Counted from the first letter of the stretch, positions 15,352 to 23,299 are shown. The stretch is 23,299 bases of DNA from Endozoicomonadaceae bacterium (GCA_015163815.1 JAAOIJ010000050.1:1-23299); one strand, 5' to 3'. Program-made: numbers and translations. The notes: generated by a model not told the origin, from the sequence alone.

Positions 15352-16824
15352 TTATGATTGTTTTTTATTCAATAAAGTGAGCAAATCACTCACAGATTGA
15401 TGGCTGATCGCCTCTCTATCTTGAAACCAGTTTAAAATAGAATTTTTTTGTGAATCTGGAAAGCAACTTGATAGATTATTTGTGAATTTTTTGCGTAATT
15501 CCGGTAAAGCTTCTTCTCGTCTTTGACGATGCCCTAATGGATATTCGACAATCATTTTATGGGTTGGAGGATTTGATTTGAAAAATATTTGAATATCATT
15601 AGGAATGGCGCGTTTATTTTCAGCATAATAATTTTTAGTATATTGAGGTGATTCAATGACTTCCATTTTATTTCTTAATATATCAATTTCTGGGTGACTG
15701 GCATGAAATTGATCTTCATAATGGGTTTCATTTAATGAACCAAATAGTAGTCCAATGGCGACCATATATTGCAAGCAATGATCGCGATCTGCAGGATTAT
15801 TTAAGGGGCCTGCTTTTGAAATAATGCGAATAGCAGCTTCATGTGTCGTTAATCGAATTGTTTGAATGTCTTCATATCGACCTTTTAATTGAGGGTGTAA
15901 ATGGATAGCCGCTTCAATGGCTGTTTGTGCATGAAATTCTGCTGGATATTGAACTTTAAATAAGATATGTCTCATGACATAATCGGTTAAATCTTGACTT
16001 AAATTGAGAGGATGATCTTGAAATAATGTTGTTTGAAATCCCCATTTTTTAGCTGTTAATACACTGGGTATCCCAATTTCACCTTTCATGGCGCATAATG
16101 AAAGATGTACTGCACGAGCAGTCGCATCACCGGCTGCCCATGATTTTCGAGGACAAGCATTGGGAGCATGTCGATACGTCCGTAAGGATTGGCCGTCTAC
16201 AAACGCATGAGATAAAGCAGAGAGTATTTGATTTTTATTACCGCCTAATAATTGAGTTGTGACAGCGGTTGAGGCGATTTTAACTAAGGCAACATGATCT
16301 AAGCCGAAACGGTTAAAGCTATTTGTTAAGGCTAAAATACCTTGTATTTCGTAAGCTTTAATCATTGACTCAAGTAAAGTTTGAATTGAAAGAGGGGGTT
16401 GATTGTTTGCTTCTTTACGTTGAGAAATATAATCTGATATTGATAATAAAGCACCTAAATTATCAGATGGATGCCCCCACTCGGCAGCCAGCCAAGTATC
16501 ATTGAAATCTAACCATCGCACCATACAGCCTATATCCCAAGCTGCTTTAATAGGATCTAATTGATAAGCCGTTCCAGGTACTCTCACACCCATAGGTACT
16601 TGCGTTCCAGGGACAACTGGCCCTAAGTGTGAACGGCAAGTTTCGCTAAATTTTAACGCTAAAAAACCACATCCTAATGCATCCATGAGTGTAATAAAAG
16701 CTGTATCAAGTGCTTCTTTAGAAAAAGGTGTTGTCTTTAAGGTGTATTCTGCAATCGTTATTAGTAATGGATCATAATTAGATCTTTGATTATCATCAAC
16801 GAAATTAACCACGTCAAACCTCAT
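15352..16824 (-). CDS. prpD: 2-methylcitrate dehydratase PrpD
   Basis: A MmgE/PrpD-family enzyme that removes water from 2-methylcitrate to give 2-methyl-cis-aconitate, the third step of propionyl-CoA breakdown by the methylcitrate cycle. The 490 residues are close to the 483 of E. coli PrpD. Typical features are MDALGCGFLAL near 47, the block WLDFNDTWLAAEWGHPSDNL (about 104-123), SLRTYRHAPNACPRKSWAAG (about 214-233) with AGDATARAVHL after it, and VQYPAEFHAQTAIEAA (about 292-307). It is the last gene of prpB-prpC-prpD, 46 bases after prpC, and a terminator follows. The PrpD type is present rather than the AcnD/PrpF pair, so hydration of 2-methyl-cis-aconitate must be done by an aconitase encoded elsewhere. 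The frame is intact. Confidence 0.95.
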   Translation of the reverse strand: MRFDVVNFVDDNQRSNYDPLLITIAEYTLKTTPFSKEALDTAFITLMDALGCGFLALKFSETCRSHLGPVVPGTQVPMGVRVPGTAYQLDPIKAAWDIGCMVRWLDFNDTWLAAEWGHPSDNLGALLSISDYISQRKEANNQPPLSIQTLLESMIKAYEIQGILALTNSFNRFGLDHVALVKIASTAVTTQLLGGNKNQILSALSHAFVDGQSLRTYRHAPNACPRKSWAAGDATARAVHLSLCAMKGEIGIPSVLTAKKWGFQTTLFQDHPLNLSQDLTDYVMRHILFKVQYPAEFHAQTAIEAAIHLHPQLKGRYEDIQTIRLTTHEAAIRIISKAGPLNNPADRDHCLQYMVAIGLLFGSLNETHYEDQFHASHPEIDILRNKMEVIESPQYTKNYYAENKRAIPNDIQIFFKSNPPTHKMIVEYPLGHRQRREEALPELRKKFTNNLSSCFPDSQKNSILNWFQDREAISHQSVSDLLTLLNKKQS

Positions 16825-16870
16825 TTGTTACTGTCTGGTGAAGAGATACTATATTCTGTTTATATTCATA

Positions 16871-17980
16871 TTATCGCGCTTCAAGATTAATCCAGTCTTT
16901 TAATGGAGGACCAATATATTCTGCTGACGGTCTAATTAATCGATTATTTTTTCGTTGTTCCATAATATGTGCCGCCCAACCACTGAGGCGAGCGCATACA
17001 AAAATAGGAGTAAATAATAAAACTGGAATATTTAAAAAATGATAAGCTGAAGCATGAAAAAAATCAGCATTGGCGAATAGTCGTTTTTCTCGCCACATAA
17101 CTTGCTCAATTCGTTCAGAAATTAAATAATAATTTGGATTGTTAGATTGCATGGATAATTTTTTAGAACAGGCTTTAATAATGGCATTCCTAGGATCTGA
17201 TTCACGATAAATAGCATGACCAAATCCCATAATTAATTCTTTTTTATCCAGTTTATCTAAAATACCTTTTTCAGCGTCATTCGCGTCTTTAAACGATTCA
17301 ATTAAAGCCATCGCTTCTTCATTAGCGGCGCCATGTAATGGACCTCTTAATGAACCAATGGCGCCTGTGATGCAAGAATAAAAGTCAGATAAAGTGGCAG
17401 CACAAACTCTAGCGGTAAAAGTAGAGGCGTTAAATTCATGTTCTGCGTATAAAATGAAAGAAGTATTTAAGCATTTTACAGTATCAGGGTGAGGCGATTG
17501 ATGGTGTAATAAATTGAGAAAATGAGCTGCTGTAGAATTGTCTTGTGTGACTGGATTGATGCGAATATTATGATGAGAAAAATGATACCAGTATAGTAGC
17601 ATTGAAGGCATGACAGCTAGCAATCTAGTAGCAGCTTGTATTTGATTTTTGAATGATTTTTCTGGTTCTAGATTGCCTAAGAGGGAACAAGCAGATCGCA
17701 GCACTTCCATTGGATGGGTTGTTTTAGGTAATAATTCTAAACAAGTGATTAAAGGTGCAGGAATATCACGTTGTGATTTAAGCGTATCTTGATAGTCTAG
17801 TAATGCTTGTTGAGTAGGTAGTTTTCCATAAAATAACAGCCAGACAACTTCTTCAAAAGATGCTTTTTGTGCTAAATCTTCGATAGAATAGCCACAATAA
17901 GTTAAGCTGTTTCCAGCTCCTCCTACGGTGGATAGTGCAGTGGAGCCAGCTACCTGTCCACGTAAGCCAGTTGTTTTCAT
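16871..17980 (-). CDS. prpC: 2-methylcitrate synthase PrpC
   Basis: A citrate-synthase-family enzyme that condenses propionyl-CoA with oxaloacetate to 2-methylcitrate. Its start is uncertain: the frame is open from a TTG at 18013, with ATG codons at 18001, 17992 and 17980. The last is preferred because TGGA lies seven bases before it and the product begins KTTGLRGQVAGSTALSTVG, as PrpC does. That gives 369 residues. The catalytic triad appears as the His in GSLRGPLHGAANEE, the His in MGFGHAIYRESDPRN and the Asp in NADFFHASAYHF. The end, FVCARLSGWAAHIMEQR plus IRPSAEYIGP, is typical of methylcitrate synthases. Position between prpB and prpD supports PrpC over the TCA citrate synthase, although such enzymes often keep some activity with acetyl-CoA. 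Confidence 0.94.
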   Translation of the reverse strand: MKTTGLRGQVAGSTALSTVGGAGNSLTYCGYSIEDLAQKASFEEVVWLLFYGKLPTQQALLDYQDTLKSQRDIPAPLITCLELLPKTTHPMEVLRSACSLLGNLEPEKSFKNQIQAATRLLAVMPSMLLYWYHFSHHNIRINPVTQDNSTAAHFLNLLHHQSPHPDTVKCLNTSFILYAEHEFNASTFTARVCAATLSDFYSCITGAIGSLRGPLHGAANEEAMALIESFKDANDAEKGILDKLDKKELIMGFGHAIYRESDPRNAIIKACSKKLSMQSNNPNYYLISERIEQVMWREKRLFANADFFHASAYHFLNIPVLLFTPIFVCARLSGWAAHIMEQRKNNRLIRPSAEYIGPPLKDWINLEAR

Positions 17981-18039
17981 TTGTTTTTCCATGTGATACA
18001 TCAATAGGGGCAACGCGTGTATAAAATTGAAATATACAT

Positions 18040-18930
18040 TTAAAGTATGTGAAGATATTGATCCATGATCGCTTCGTCAGTTGTGTAATTTAATGTTTTA
18101 TAAAGATCTTCTCTTTTTTGTAAGCTAGACAATAAAGATGTTTGTGATCCGGTATTGAAAATAGTACTATATGTCTTTTGAGAGGCAAGACTCATGGCTC
18201 TAAACGCTGTTAAAGGATATAAAGCCATAGATATTCCAGTCGATGCTAATTCATTTAGATAAAATAAAGGCGTGCTGCCAAATTCTGTCAAGTTGGCTAA
18301 AACAGGGACAGATACAGCTGTACAAAATGTTTTATATTGGCTTAAAGTATGCATAGCTTCTGGAAATAGCATATCGGCACCTGATTCAATATACAGATTA
18401 GCACGATCAATGGCGCCGGATAAGCCTTCATTTGAAAAAGCATCAGTGCGAGCCATAATCACAAAACTGGCATCATATCGCGCATCCACTGCAGCTTTTA
18501 TGCGTGCTTGCATTTCTTGTGCAGAGACGATTTTTTTATTTGGGCGATGACCGCATCTTTTTTCAGTCACTTGATCTTCAATATGGACACCTGCAGCTCC
18601 TGCTCGAATCATGTCTTGAATGGTGCGATGAATATTTAAACTGCTTCCCCAGCCCGTATCAATATCAACTAATAAGGGCAAATTTGTTTTAGCCGTGATA
18701 CGCCTCACATCTATTAAAACATCTTCTCGAGACGTCATGCCGAGATCGGGTAATCCATAAGAGGCATTTGAAACACCGGCACCAGATAAATATAAAGCTT
18801 GATGCCCTGCTTGCTCTGCTTGTAGAGCTGTATAGGCGTTAATGGTTCCGACAATTTGTGTTGGTTTTTTGGTGTTATTTTTTTTAATTAACTGCCTAAA
18901 AATAGCACCAGGTGTGAATGTTTGAGTCAT
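18040..18930 (-). CDS. prpB: 2-methylisocitrate lyase PrpB
   Basis: A member of the isocitrate lyase/PEP mutase superfamily; it splits 2-methylisocitrate to pyruvate and succinate, the last step of the methylcitrate cycle. The 296 residues match the E. coli length. Motifs seen are YLSGAGVSNASYGLPDLGMT (about 47-66), the metal-site block LVDIDTGWG (about 87-95), HIEDQVTEKRCGHRPNK containing the catalytic KRCGH (Cys about 126), VIMARTDAF and NLTEFGSTPLF (usually TEFGATPLF). It is the first gene of the prp operon on the minus strand, with a promoter candidate and two dyads upstream. No clear Shine-Dalgarno sequence stands before the ATG, but the N-terminus (FTPGAIFRQLIKKN) aligns well with known PrpB. 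It is intact. Confidence 0.96.
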   Translation of the reverse strand: MTQTFTPGAIFRQLIKKNNTKKPTQIVGTINAYTALQAEQAGHQALYLSGAGVSNASYGLPDLGMTSREDVLIDVRRITAKTNLPLLVDIDTGWGSSLNIHRTIQDMIRAGAAGVHIEDQVTEKRCGHRPNKKIVSAQEMQARIKAAVDARYDASFVIMARTDAFSNEGLSGAIDRANLYIESGADMLFPEAMHTLSQYKTFCTAVSVPVLANLTEFGSTPLFYLNELASTGISMALYPLTAFRAMSLASQKTYSTIFNTGSQTSLLSSLQKREDLYKTLNYTTDEAIMDQYLHIL

Positions 18931-18969
18931 ATCAATTTTTTTAGATGAATAGTAAAATGTATTTCATGT

Positions 18970-18998
18970 GGAATACGCGATTTGTAGGTTAGAGTCAA
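18970..18998 (-). promoter_or_regulatory. Putative promoter of prpBCD
   Basis: On the minus strand TTGACT (18998-18993) and TATTCC (18975-18970) stand 17 bases apart. Transcription would start near 18963, about 33 bases before the prpB ATG. The -10 box is only a partial match. The -35 box is one arm of the dyad at 18993-19009. Confidence 0.4.
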
Positions 18999-19009
18999 GT
19001 GGTTTGACT
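18993..19009. promoter_or_regulatory. Dyad overlapping the prpB -35 box
   Basis: AGTCAA and TTGACT are inverted copies around the spacer GTGGT. On the minus strand one arm forms the proposed -35 box, a position where a bound regulator would block RNA polymerase. It does not resemble the operators I remember for PrpR-type regulators, so an operator role is inference. Confidence 0.35.
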
Positions 19010-19037
19010 TTACACTAGACTGCTCGATATTACAACC

Positions 19038-19053
19038 TTCTCTATATAGAGAA
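19038..19053. repeat. 16-bp perfect palindrome upstream of prpB
   Basis: TTCTCTATATAGAGAA is fully self-complementary. It lies about 110 bases before prpB and about 165 bases after the fieF stop on the same strand. It could be an operator for the prp operon or the remains of a terminator, but no T run follows. Confidence 0.5.
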
Positions 19054-19216
19054 AAGTATTATTCTATTTTTATAGACTTTTGTGGCTGAATATTTTACTC
19101 ATGCTACATTTGAATATTGTTCTAGTTTTCGCATCATTTTGTTAGATATCATGCTGTCTTTCCAAGAAAAATAATATGGATTTTTCATCCATGTCATGCA
19201 ATATGAAAGGTCAGTT

Positions 19217-20140
19217 TCAGTTTAAATGATATGATGTCTTTATTTTTTTAGAGGGTACAGGTTCCATGTGAAAAGTAATATCTGCTGTTGGAAAAGATTG
19301 TAAGAGATTTTTTTTAACACGCGATCCAATCGTATAAGCTTCAGATAATAAAAGGTTACTTGATAATTCAAGATGATACTGAATGACTGGGTCGATTCCA
19401 ACTTGCCGTGTTCTTAATGTATGCATCCCATATACTTCAGTGTCTTTTAAAATAATAGATTTAATTGATGCTAATTGTTGTTCTGGCAAAGCTTTATCCA
19501 TTAATAGCTCAATAGCGCGCCACGCAATTGACTTTACATTGAATAACATCCATGCTGCAATCATGATGCTAATCATAGGGTCAGCTTGTTTCCATCCGTA
19601 TTCATTGAGCACTAAGGCTAGTAAAACACCTAAGTTGATTAAAATATCCATTTTATAATGCATTTCATCTGTTTTGACTAAATTTGATTGAGTTTTCTGA
19701 TAAACGTATCTTTGAAATAGCACGAGAAAAAAAGTAATGATAGTCGATATAATTATGGCGTAAATTGCTAGATTACTATATTCCAATATATGATTCGTTT
19801 GTAGGCGATCAATAGAAAAGAAAATTAAATATACAGCTGAACCACCAATAAAAGAAGCTTGAGCTAAAGCGGCTAATTGTTCTGCTTTGCTATGCCCAAA
19901 ATGATGATCTGAATCAGCCGGTTTGAGGGCAATTTTTAGAACAAAAAAATTAATAATAGAAGCTAATAAATCAAGTATTGAGTCAATAGATGAAGCTAAA
20001 ATGCTAATAGATCCACTAAACACCCAAATCGTTATTTTTAAAATAATTAACAAACAGGCGACACTGATAGCTGCTTGCATCACATATTTTAATAACTGAT
20101 CATTTTTATGCTTGAACTGTATTTTTTTTTGAATAAACAT
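19217..20140 (-). CDS. fieF: Cation diffusion facilitator, FieF type
   Basis: An inner-membrane divalent-cation/proton exchanger (zinc, ferrous iron or similar) that exports metal from the cytosol. The 307 residues contain about six membrane helices and a cytosolic C-terminal domain. The transmembrane metal site is DxxxD in SSIDSILDLLAS (Asp53, Asp57) with HxxxD in EMHYKMDILIN (His161, Asp165), the FieF pattern. Other strong similarities to FieF are LKPADSDHHFGHSKAEQLAA, LALVLNEYGWKQADP, HTLRTRQVG and the ending ITFHMEP with its metal-binding His. AGGA stands ten bases before the ATG. The gene is divergent from the Kef-type antiporter, with a shared 142-base upstream region. Which metal it handles cannot be told. 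Confidence 0.93.
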   Translation of the reverse strand: MFIQKKIQFKHKNDQLLKYVMQAAISVACLLIILKITIWVFSGSISILASSIDSILDLLASIINFFVLKIALKPADSDHHFGHSKAEQLAALAQASFIGGSAVYLIFFSIDRLQTNHILEYSNLAIYAIIISTIITFFLVLFQRYVYQKTQSNLVKTDEMHYKMDILINLGVLLALVLNEYGWKQADPMISIMIAAWMLFNVKSIAWRAIELLMDKALPEQQLASIKSIILKDTEVYGMHTLRTRQVGIDPVIQYHLELSSNLLLSEAYTIGSRVKKNLLQSFPTADITFHMEPVPSKKIKTSYHLN

Positions 20141-20282
20141 AAAATTAAATTCCTAAGGTATGTTAGAATCAAAAATAAATTAAAAAATTCATTAGATTTG
20201 ATCAAAGTTTTTAATCATGCGCTAAATGGCTGTATTTTTATCGTATTTTCATAATCATGGTTACTAAAAAAGGATGTATATA

Positions 20283-22292
20283 GTGCTATTTTTTCATATA
20301 GAGCTAGGTCTTTTTGAACAATTATTGATCATTTTGTCACTATCAGTTGTCGTCATATCGCTTTGCCATAAATTAAAGATTCCAGAAACGCTTGCGTATT
20401 TATTTGTTGGATTAGTATTGAGTCCTAGTGTCTTAAATGTTGTGAGTAATGATCATAATATTGAGTTATTAGCTGAAATTGGTGTTGTCTTTTTACTGTT
20501 TTCACTGGGTCTTGAATTTTCTTTATCTCAGATCAAAAGTATGAGTCGACTAGTTTTTGGTTTAGGAGGATTACAAGTTTTAATTGGAACCTGCTTGATT
20601 GCGTCAATAGGTGTGTTTTTGAAATTACCAGCCGCTGCTACTTTAGTCATTGCAGCCAGTTTATCTCTTTCCTCTACAGCTATTGTATCGAAAGAATTAG
20701 CTCGTCGCAATGAAACAAGAACAAACTTTGGAAAAGCAGTTATTGGAACATTAGTCTTTCAAGACATTGCCGCTGTCACGTTTATTATTATTATTACAAC
20801 TTTAGCTGCTAATAATAATCACACCATTGGGATGTCTTTATTTTTTAGCTTGATCAAAGGTGCCTTGTTTATTTTAACCATGATCTTTCTGGGTAAAAAA
20901 ATATTACCTCATTTATTTCATGAAGTAGCCGCTATTCGATCGGAAGAATTATTTGTATTAACCGCTATTGTTATTGCATTATTAGCCGCTATGTTCTCCA
21001 GTTTACTAGGGTTGTCAATGGCTTTAGGGGGTTTTGTAGCCGGAACGATGTTAGGAGAAAGTCATTATCGTCATCAAATTGAAACAGATATTCGTCCTTT
21101 TCGAGATATTTTATTGGGGTTATTTTTTGTTTCAGTCGGCTTAATGATTCGATTAGATCATTTTTTTGAAAATTGGATTGTGATTATTTTAGGCGCACTT
21201 TCTTTAATTATATTTAAAGCGATATTGATTAATTTCTTAGGCCAAATGATTGGATTAGATAAAAAAAGTAGCTTTAAAGCTGGTCTTGCTTTAGCGCAAG
21301 GAGGGGAATTTTGTTTTGCGTTAATTGCCTTAGCAGGTCAGCATCATTTATTGGAAGAATCTCTCAGTGTTATGGTGTTATCTATTACGATTCTATCCAT
21401 GGCTGCAACGCCATTTTTATTACGATACAGTAATGTGCTATACGATTTATTACAAGGTAGAAAGCCTAAAAAAATTGAAAATAATCCAGATATTTTACCT
21501 GTTGAAGAAGCGACTTCAGACTTAGATCACCATGTTTTAATTTGTGGTTATGGTCGCGTAGGACAAATTATTTCACGATTTTTAGCAGAAGATGGGATGC
21601 CTTACGTGGTCTTAGATGATGATCCATTACATGTGCGTGAAGGAAATAATGCAGGAGAACCTGTTTTTTTTGGAGATTGCGCACGTAAAGATATTTTAAA
21701 AGCTTGTGCTGTTAAACGCGCAAAAATGGTTGTTATTTGCTTGAGTGATGCTATTACAGCTAATAAAGTCTTATGTTTAATTCGAGAATTACATAAAACA
21801 TTACCTGTATTAGTCAGAACGCAAGATGATTCTATGATGGAAACACTGTATGAAAATGGCGCAACACATATTATTCCTGAAATTTTAGAATCAAGTTTAT
21901 TAATTGTTGATCAAATGTTTACAATGTTAGGTAAATCAAGAGAAATGATTAATCAACGTATTCAATTAGTGCGTCAAAAAAAATACCGTCGATTACATGG
22001 TATGTTTATTGGAAAAACAGAACGCTTATATAACGCAGAAGGATTACCTGCTAATGTACGCCATACTTTTACCTTAGATTCCGATTCCATTTGGATTAAT
22101 AAATCATTATCTGATATAAACTTAGAATCTATTGGTATTGAAATAGACAAAATTATTCGCAATGATCGCCAATTAGACCCTGAAGAAGCCTCTACTTTAA
22201 AAGAACATGATAGCTTATTAATGACAGGTTCAGCCCCTGCTATTGCTCAGGCACTTGAAAAATTAAATACTAGGAAAAAAAATGATAAATAA
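20283..22292 (+). CDS. CPA2 monovalent cation:proton antiporter with RCK domains (KefB type)
   Basis: An inner-membrane K+ or Na+/H+ exchanger of the CPA2 family, regulated through a cytosolic nucleotide-binding domain. The start is placed at GTG 20283 because AAGGA stands eight bases upstream; the in-frame ATG at 20274 lies inside that ribosome site. The product has 669 residues. Residues 1-385 hold about 12 membrane helices, with SLSSTAIVSKELARRN and VFQDIAAVTF (the antiporter core and its Asp), GFVAGTMLGES and ALAQGGEFCFALIALAG. A TrkA-N/RCK domain follows (VLICGYGRVGQ at about 418-428, VVLDDDP, FFGDCARKDIL), then an RCK-C domain at the end (WINKSLSDINLESIGI). E. coli KefB/KefC lack a clear RCK-C domain, so no exact symbol is given. 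The 3' end overlaps the next small gene. Confidence 0.93.
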   Translation: MLFFHIELGLFEQLLIILSLSVVVISLCHKLKIPETLAYLFVGLVLSPSVLNVVSNDHNIELLAEIGVVFLLFSLGLEFSLSQIKSMSRLVFGLGGLQVLIGTCLIASIGVFLKLPAAATLVIAASLSLSSTAIVSKELARRNETRTNFGKAVIGTLVFQDIAAVTFIIIITTLAANNNHTIGMSLFFSLIKGALFILTMIFLGKKILPHLFHEVAAIRSEELFVLTAIVIALLAAMFSSLLGLSMALGGFVAGTMLGESHYRHQIETDIRPFRDILLGLFFVSVGLMIRLDHFFENWIVIILGALSLIIFKAILINFLGQMIGLDKKSSFKAGLALAQGGEFCFALIALAGQHHLLEESLSVMVLSITILSMAATPFLLRYSNVLYDLLQGRKPKKIENNPDILPVEEATSDLDHHVLICGYGRVGQIISRFLAEDGMPYVVLDDDPLHVREGNNAGEPVFFGDCARKDILKACAVKRAKMVVICLSDAITANKVLCLIRELHKTLPVLVRTQDDSMMETLYENGATHIIPEILESSLLIVDQMFTMLGKSREMINQRIQLVRQKKYRRLHGMFIGKTERLYNAEGLPANVRHTFTLDSDSIWINKSLSDINLESIGIEIDKIIRNDRQLDPEEASTLKEHDSLLMTGSAPAIAQALEKLNTRKKNDK

Positions 22293-22486
22293 TAAAAAAA
22301 TATTCATTCATTCAAGTCATTAAAAGTGTTTTATCCGCTATGATCGGTGTGCAAAGTAAAAAAAATCAAATTCAAGATTTCAAAGAAGCTCGTTTGACCA
22401 CATATATTATTGTGGCTATATTTTTTGTGATTAGTTTGATTTGTTTGTTAAAATTAATAGTATATTTTGTTATGAAGTTTGTTTAA
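22282..22486 (+). pseudogene. DUF2970 small membrane protein, apparent frameshift in a 7-A run
   Basis: A small inner-membrane protein of unknown function. The C-terminal part reads openly to the TAA at 22484-22486: QVIKSVLSAMIGVQSKKNQ, then a polar stretch and one membrane helix (TTYIIVAIFFVISLICLLKL). This matches the DUF2970 pattern (xxKSVLAAFFGVQSxKN plus one helix). The natural start is the ATG at 22282, overlapping the antiporter gene by 11 bases and following AGGA. From there the frame runs into a stop after 13 codons. Removing one A from the seven-A run at 22294-22300 joins MINNKKYSFI to QVIKSVLSA and gives about 67 residues, the family's usual size. Either the gene is newly broken, or slippage on the A run restores it, or the read has an error. 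An internal ATG at 22340 would give only 48 residues. Confidence 0.7.
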
Positions 22487-23059
22487 AGCCTATATTGATA
22501 ATGTGATATCTACTGTAACCTTTATAATAAGAGAATACATTTCAAATCATTTTTTTTATTTTTTTCAAAAGATATGATGACATGAAGCGTATTGTGTTCT
22601 ATTTTAAAAAGCTTCTGTCTAAATTTAGCATTGTAGAAGAAACGCTCCTGGATATCCTAAAAATATCTGTTTTGTTAATCCCTCAAATTTCATAATCAGC
22701 ACTTAATGGTGAGTCAATACAGTGATATTCATCATGCTCCAATGCTTTTTTAGACTGATATCGGGATGTAATAATAGTCGATCTTGGATAATCAATTTTT
22801 TTGAATTTACCAAAATACTAGCGTTCACTGACAATAACTATTGTCGAGTATTATTTCCAGCAAAATATTGAAAAGAAGGATTTTATTTCCAAGCTTTCAC
22901 TATTATTTTTTCGTCAGATAAATGCTGCCTATTCTGCAATATTAATCAAGAAACCATTCATTTAATTTATTTTCTAGGACGATTTCTAGTTGTTGGAGTC
23001 TGTCACATATTGTGTGTCATTGTTTTTGACACTTTGTGTCTAGGGCGTGTCCTCAATCT
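22487..23059. other. Gene-free stretch with decayed coding remnants
   Basis: No intact gene is present. On the minus strand a frame ending at 22683 reads RSTIITSRYQSKKALEHDEY and on to SPLSADYEI, and it continues upstream through one stop (TIVIVSER, stop, YFGKFKKIDYP). It looks like the remains of a real coding sequence that I cannot identify. The right end is full of GTGTC/GACAC inverted motifs before the IS begins at 23060. Confidence 0.45.
23001..23040. repeat. Cluster of GTGTC/GACAC inverted motifs beside the IS end
   Basis: GTGTCA (23014-23019) pairs with TGACAC (23027-23032). The overlapping GACACTTTGTGTC (23028-23040) is a 13-bp interrupted palindrome, and CACATATTGTG (about 23004-23014) is another. 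They lie 20 bases outside the IS terminus. Role unknown. Confidence 0.4.
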
Positions 23060-23299
23060 GAGACCTTTGCAATAAGACAACATTATTCATGTAAAAAAAT
23101 AATATAAAGACAATTAAGTTTTATGATTTAAAGACCATGATTTGTTATAATGTTTAATTTTTACCTGAGTCTTATATCATGAATGCTTTACAAGTAGCGA
23201 TTAAAAAAAGATTAAATCGTTGTTCAAGAAAATGTTTTGTACTTAAACGACTAACCATTATTGACTGGGATGCTGTTTCACATTTGTTGTATCATGAAA
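23060..23299 (+). mobile_element. Left end of an IS5-family insertion sequence (partial, runs off window)
   Basis: The element starts GAGACCTTTGCAATAAGACA, the same terminus as the MITEs; 23 bases agree with the inward-read right end of MITE copy 2. About 120 bases later a transposase gene opens in the matching direction. The five bases before the end are AATCT, the same pentamer that flanks MITE copy 1. The other end lies beyond the window, so length, completeness and target duplication cannot be checked. It is the best candidate for the autonomous partner of the MITEs. Confidence 0.75.
23179..23299 (+). CDS. IS5-family transposase, N-terminal part (truncated by window end)
   Basis: A gene starts with the ATG at 23179 and remains open to the window end (40 codons). 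The N-terminus is basic (KKRLNRCSRK) and is followed by VLKRLTIIDWDAVSHLLYHE. The IDWxxxxxxL pattern at this distance from the start is typical of IS5/IS1106-type transposases with a DUF772 N-terminal domain; the DDE catalytic residues would lie beyond the window. Its position just inside a GAGACCTTTGCA terminus supports the call. It is a different protein from the dead transposase at 61-1012, whose N-terminus reads differently. Whether it is intact cannot be seen. Confidence 0.65.
   Translation, partial: MNALQVAIKKRLNRCSRKCFVLKRLTIIDWDAVSHLLYHE

Overview
The window is strongly AT-rich and reads as the chromosome of a gammaproteobacterium. DnaE, PpiD, monothiol Grx4, SSB, a Prp (methylcitrate) operon, a FieF-type exporter, a KefB-type antiporter and a DUF2970 protein are all of gammaproteobacterial kind. 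Low GC, long non-coding stretches, broken genes and small mobile elements together suggest a host-associated or intracellular lineage with a decaying genome, perhaps near Legionellales/Coxiellaceae. That placement is inferred from general resemblance, not from a search.

Layout. (1) 1-4177 is a degenerate accessory region. It holds a dead IS5-family transposase on the minus strand (61-1012), with a 139-bp MITE inserted in it (248-386), and a broken gene for a helical-repeat protein (about 1335-3623) cut by in-frame stops, frameshifts and a 13-bp tandem duplication. (2) 4178-7916 holds intact dnaE (minus, with its own promoter) and tRNA-Val(GAC). (3) 7917-10180 holds an unrecognised secreted or membrane protein gene and about 1.1 kb of mostly empty DNA carrying the second MITE copy. 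(4) 10181-15203 is housekeeping: ppiD (plus), a shared bidirectional terminator, then minus-strand 2-Cys peroxiredoxin, grxD, ssb and an MFS transporter, with several inverted repeats between them. (5) 15352-18930 is a compact prpB-prpC-prpD operon read on the minus strand, with two dyads and a plausible promoter upstream. (6) 19217-22486 is a divergent pair, fieF (minus) and a CPA2 antiporter (plus). The antiporter overlaps a small DUF2970 gene that appears frameshifted in a run of seven A. (7) 22487-23299 is decayed DNA, then the left end of an IS5-family element whose terminal repeat matches the MITEs.

Functional picture. The prp operon supplies propionyl-CoA detoxification and use through the methylcitrate cycle; prpE, a regulator and any aconitase step lie outside the window. 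Peroxiredoxin and Grx4 are redox and Fe-S functions next to each other. FieF and the Kef-type antiporter handle divalent and monovalent cations at the inner membrane. No CRISPR array, defence island, prophage or secretion system is visible. The most informative structure is the mobile-element system: two near-identical MITEs with perfect 5-bp target duplications, one inserted into an older dead transposase so that the empty site can be reconstructed, and a candidate parental IS at the right edge.
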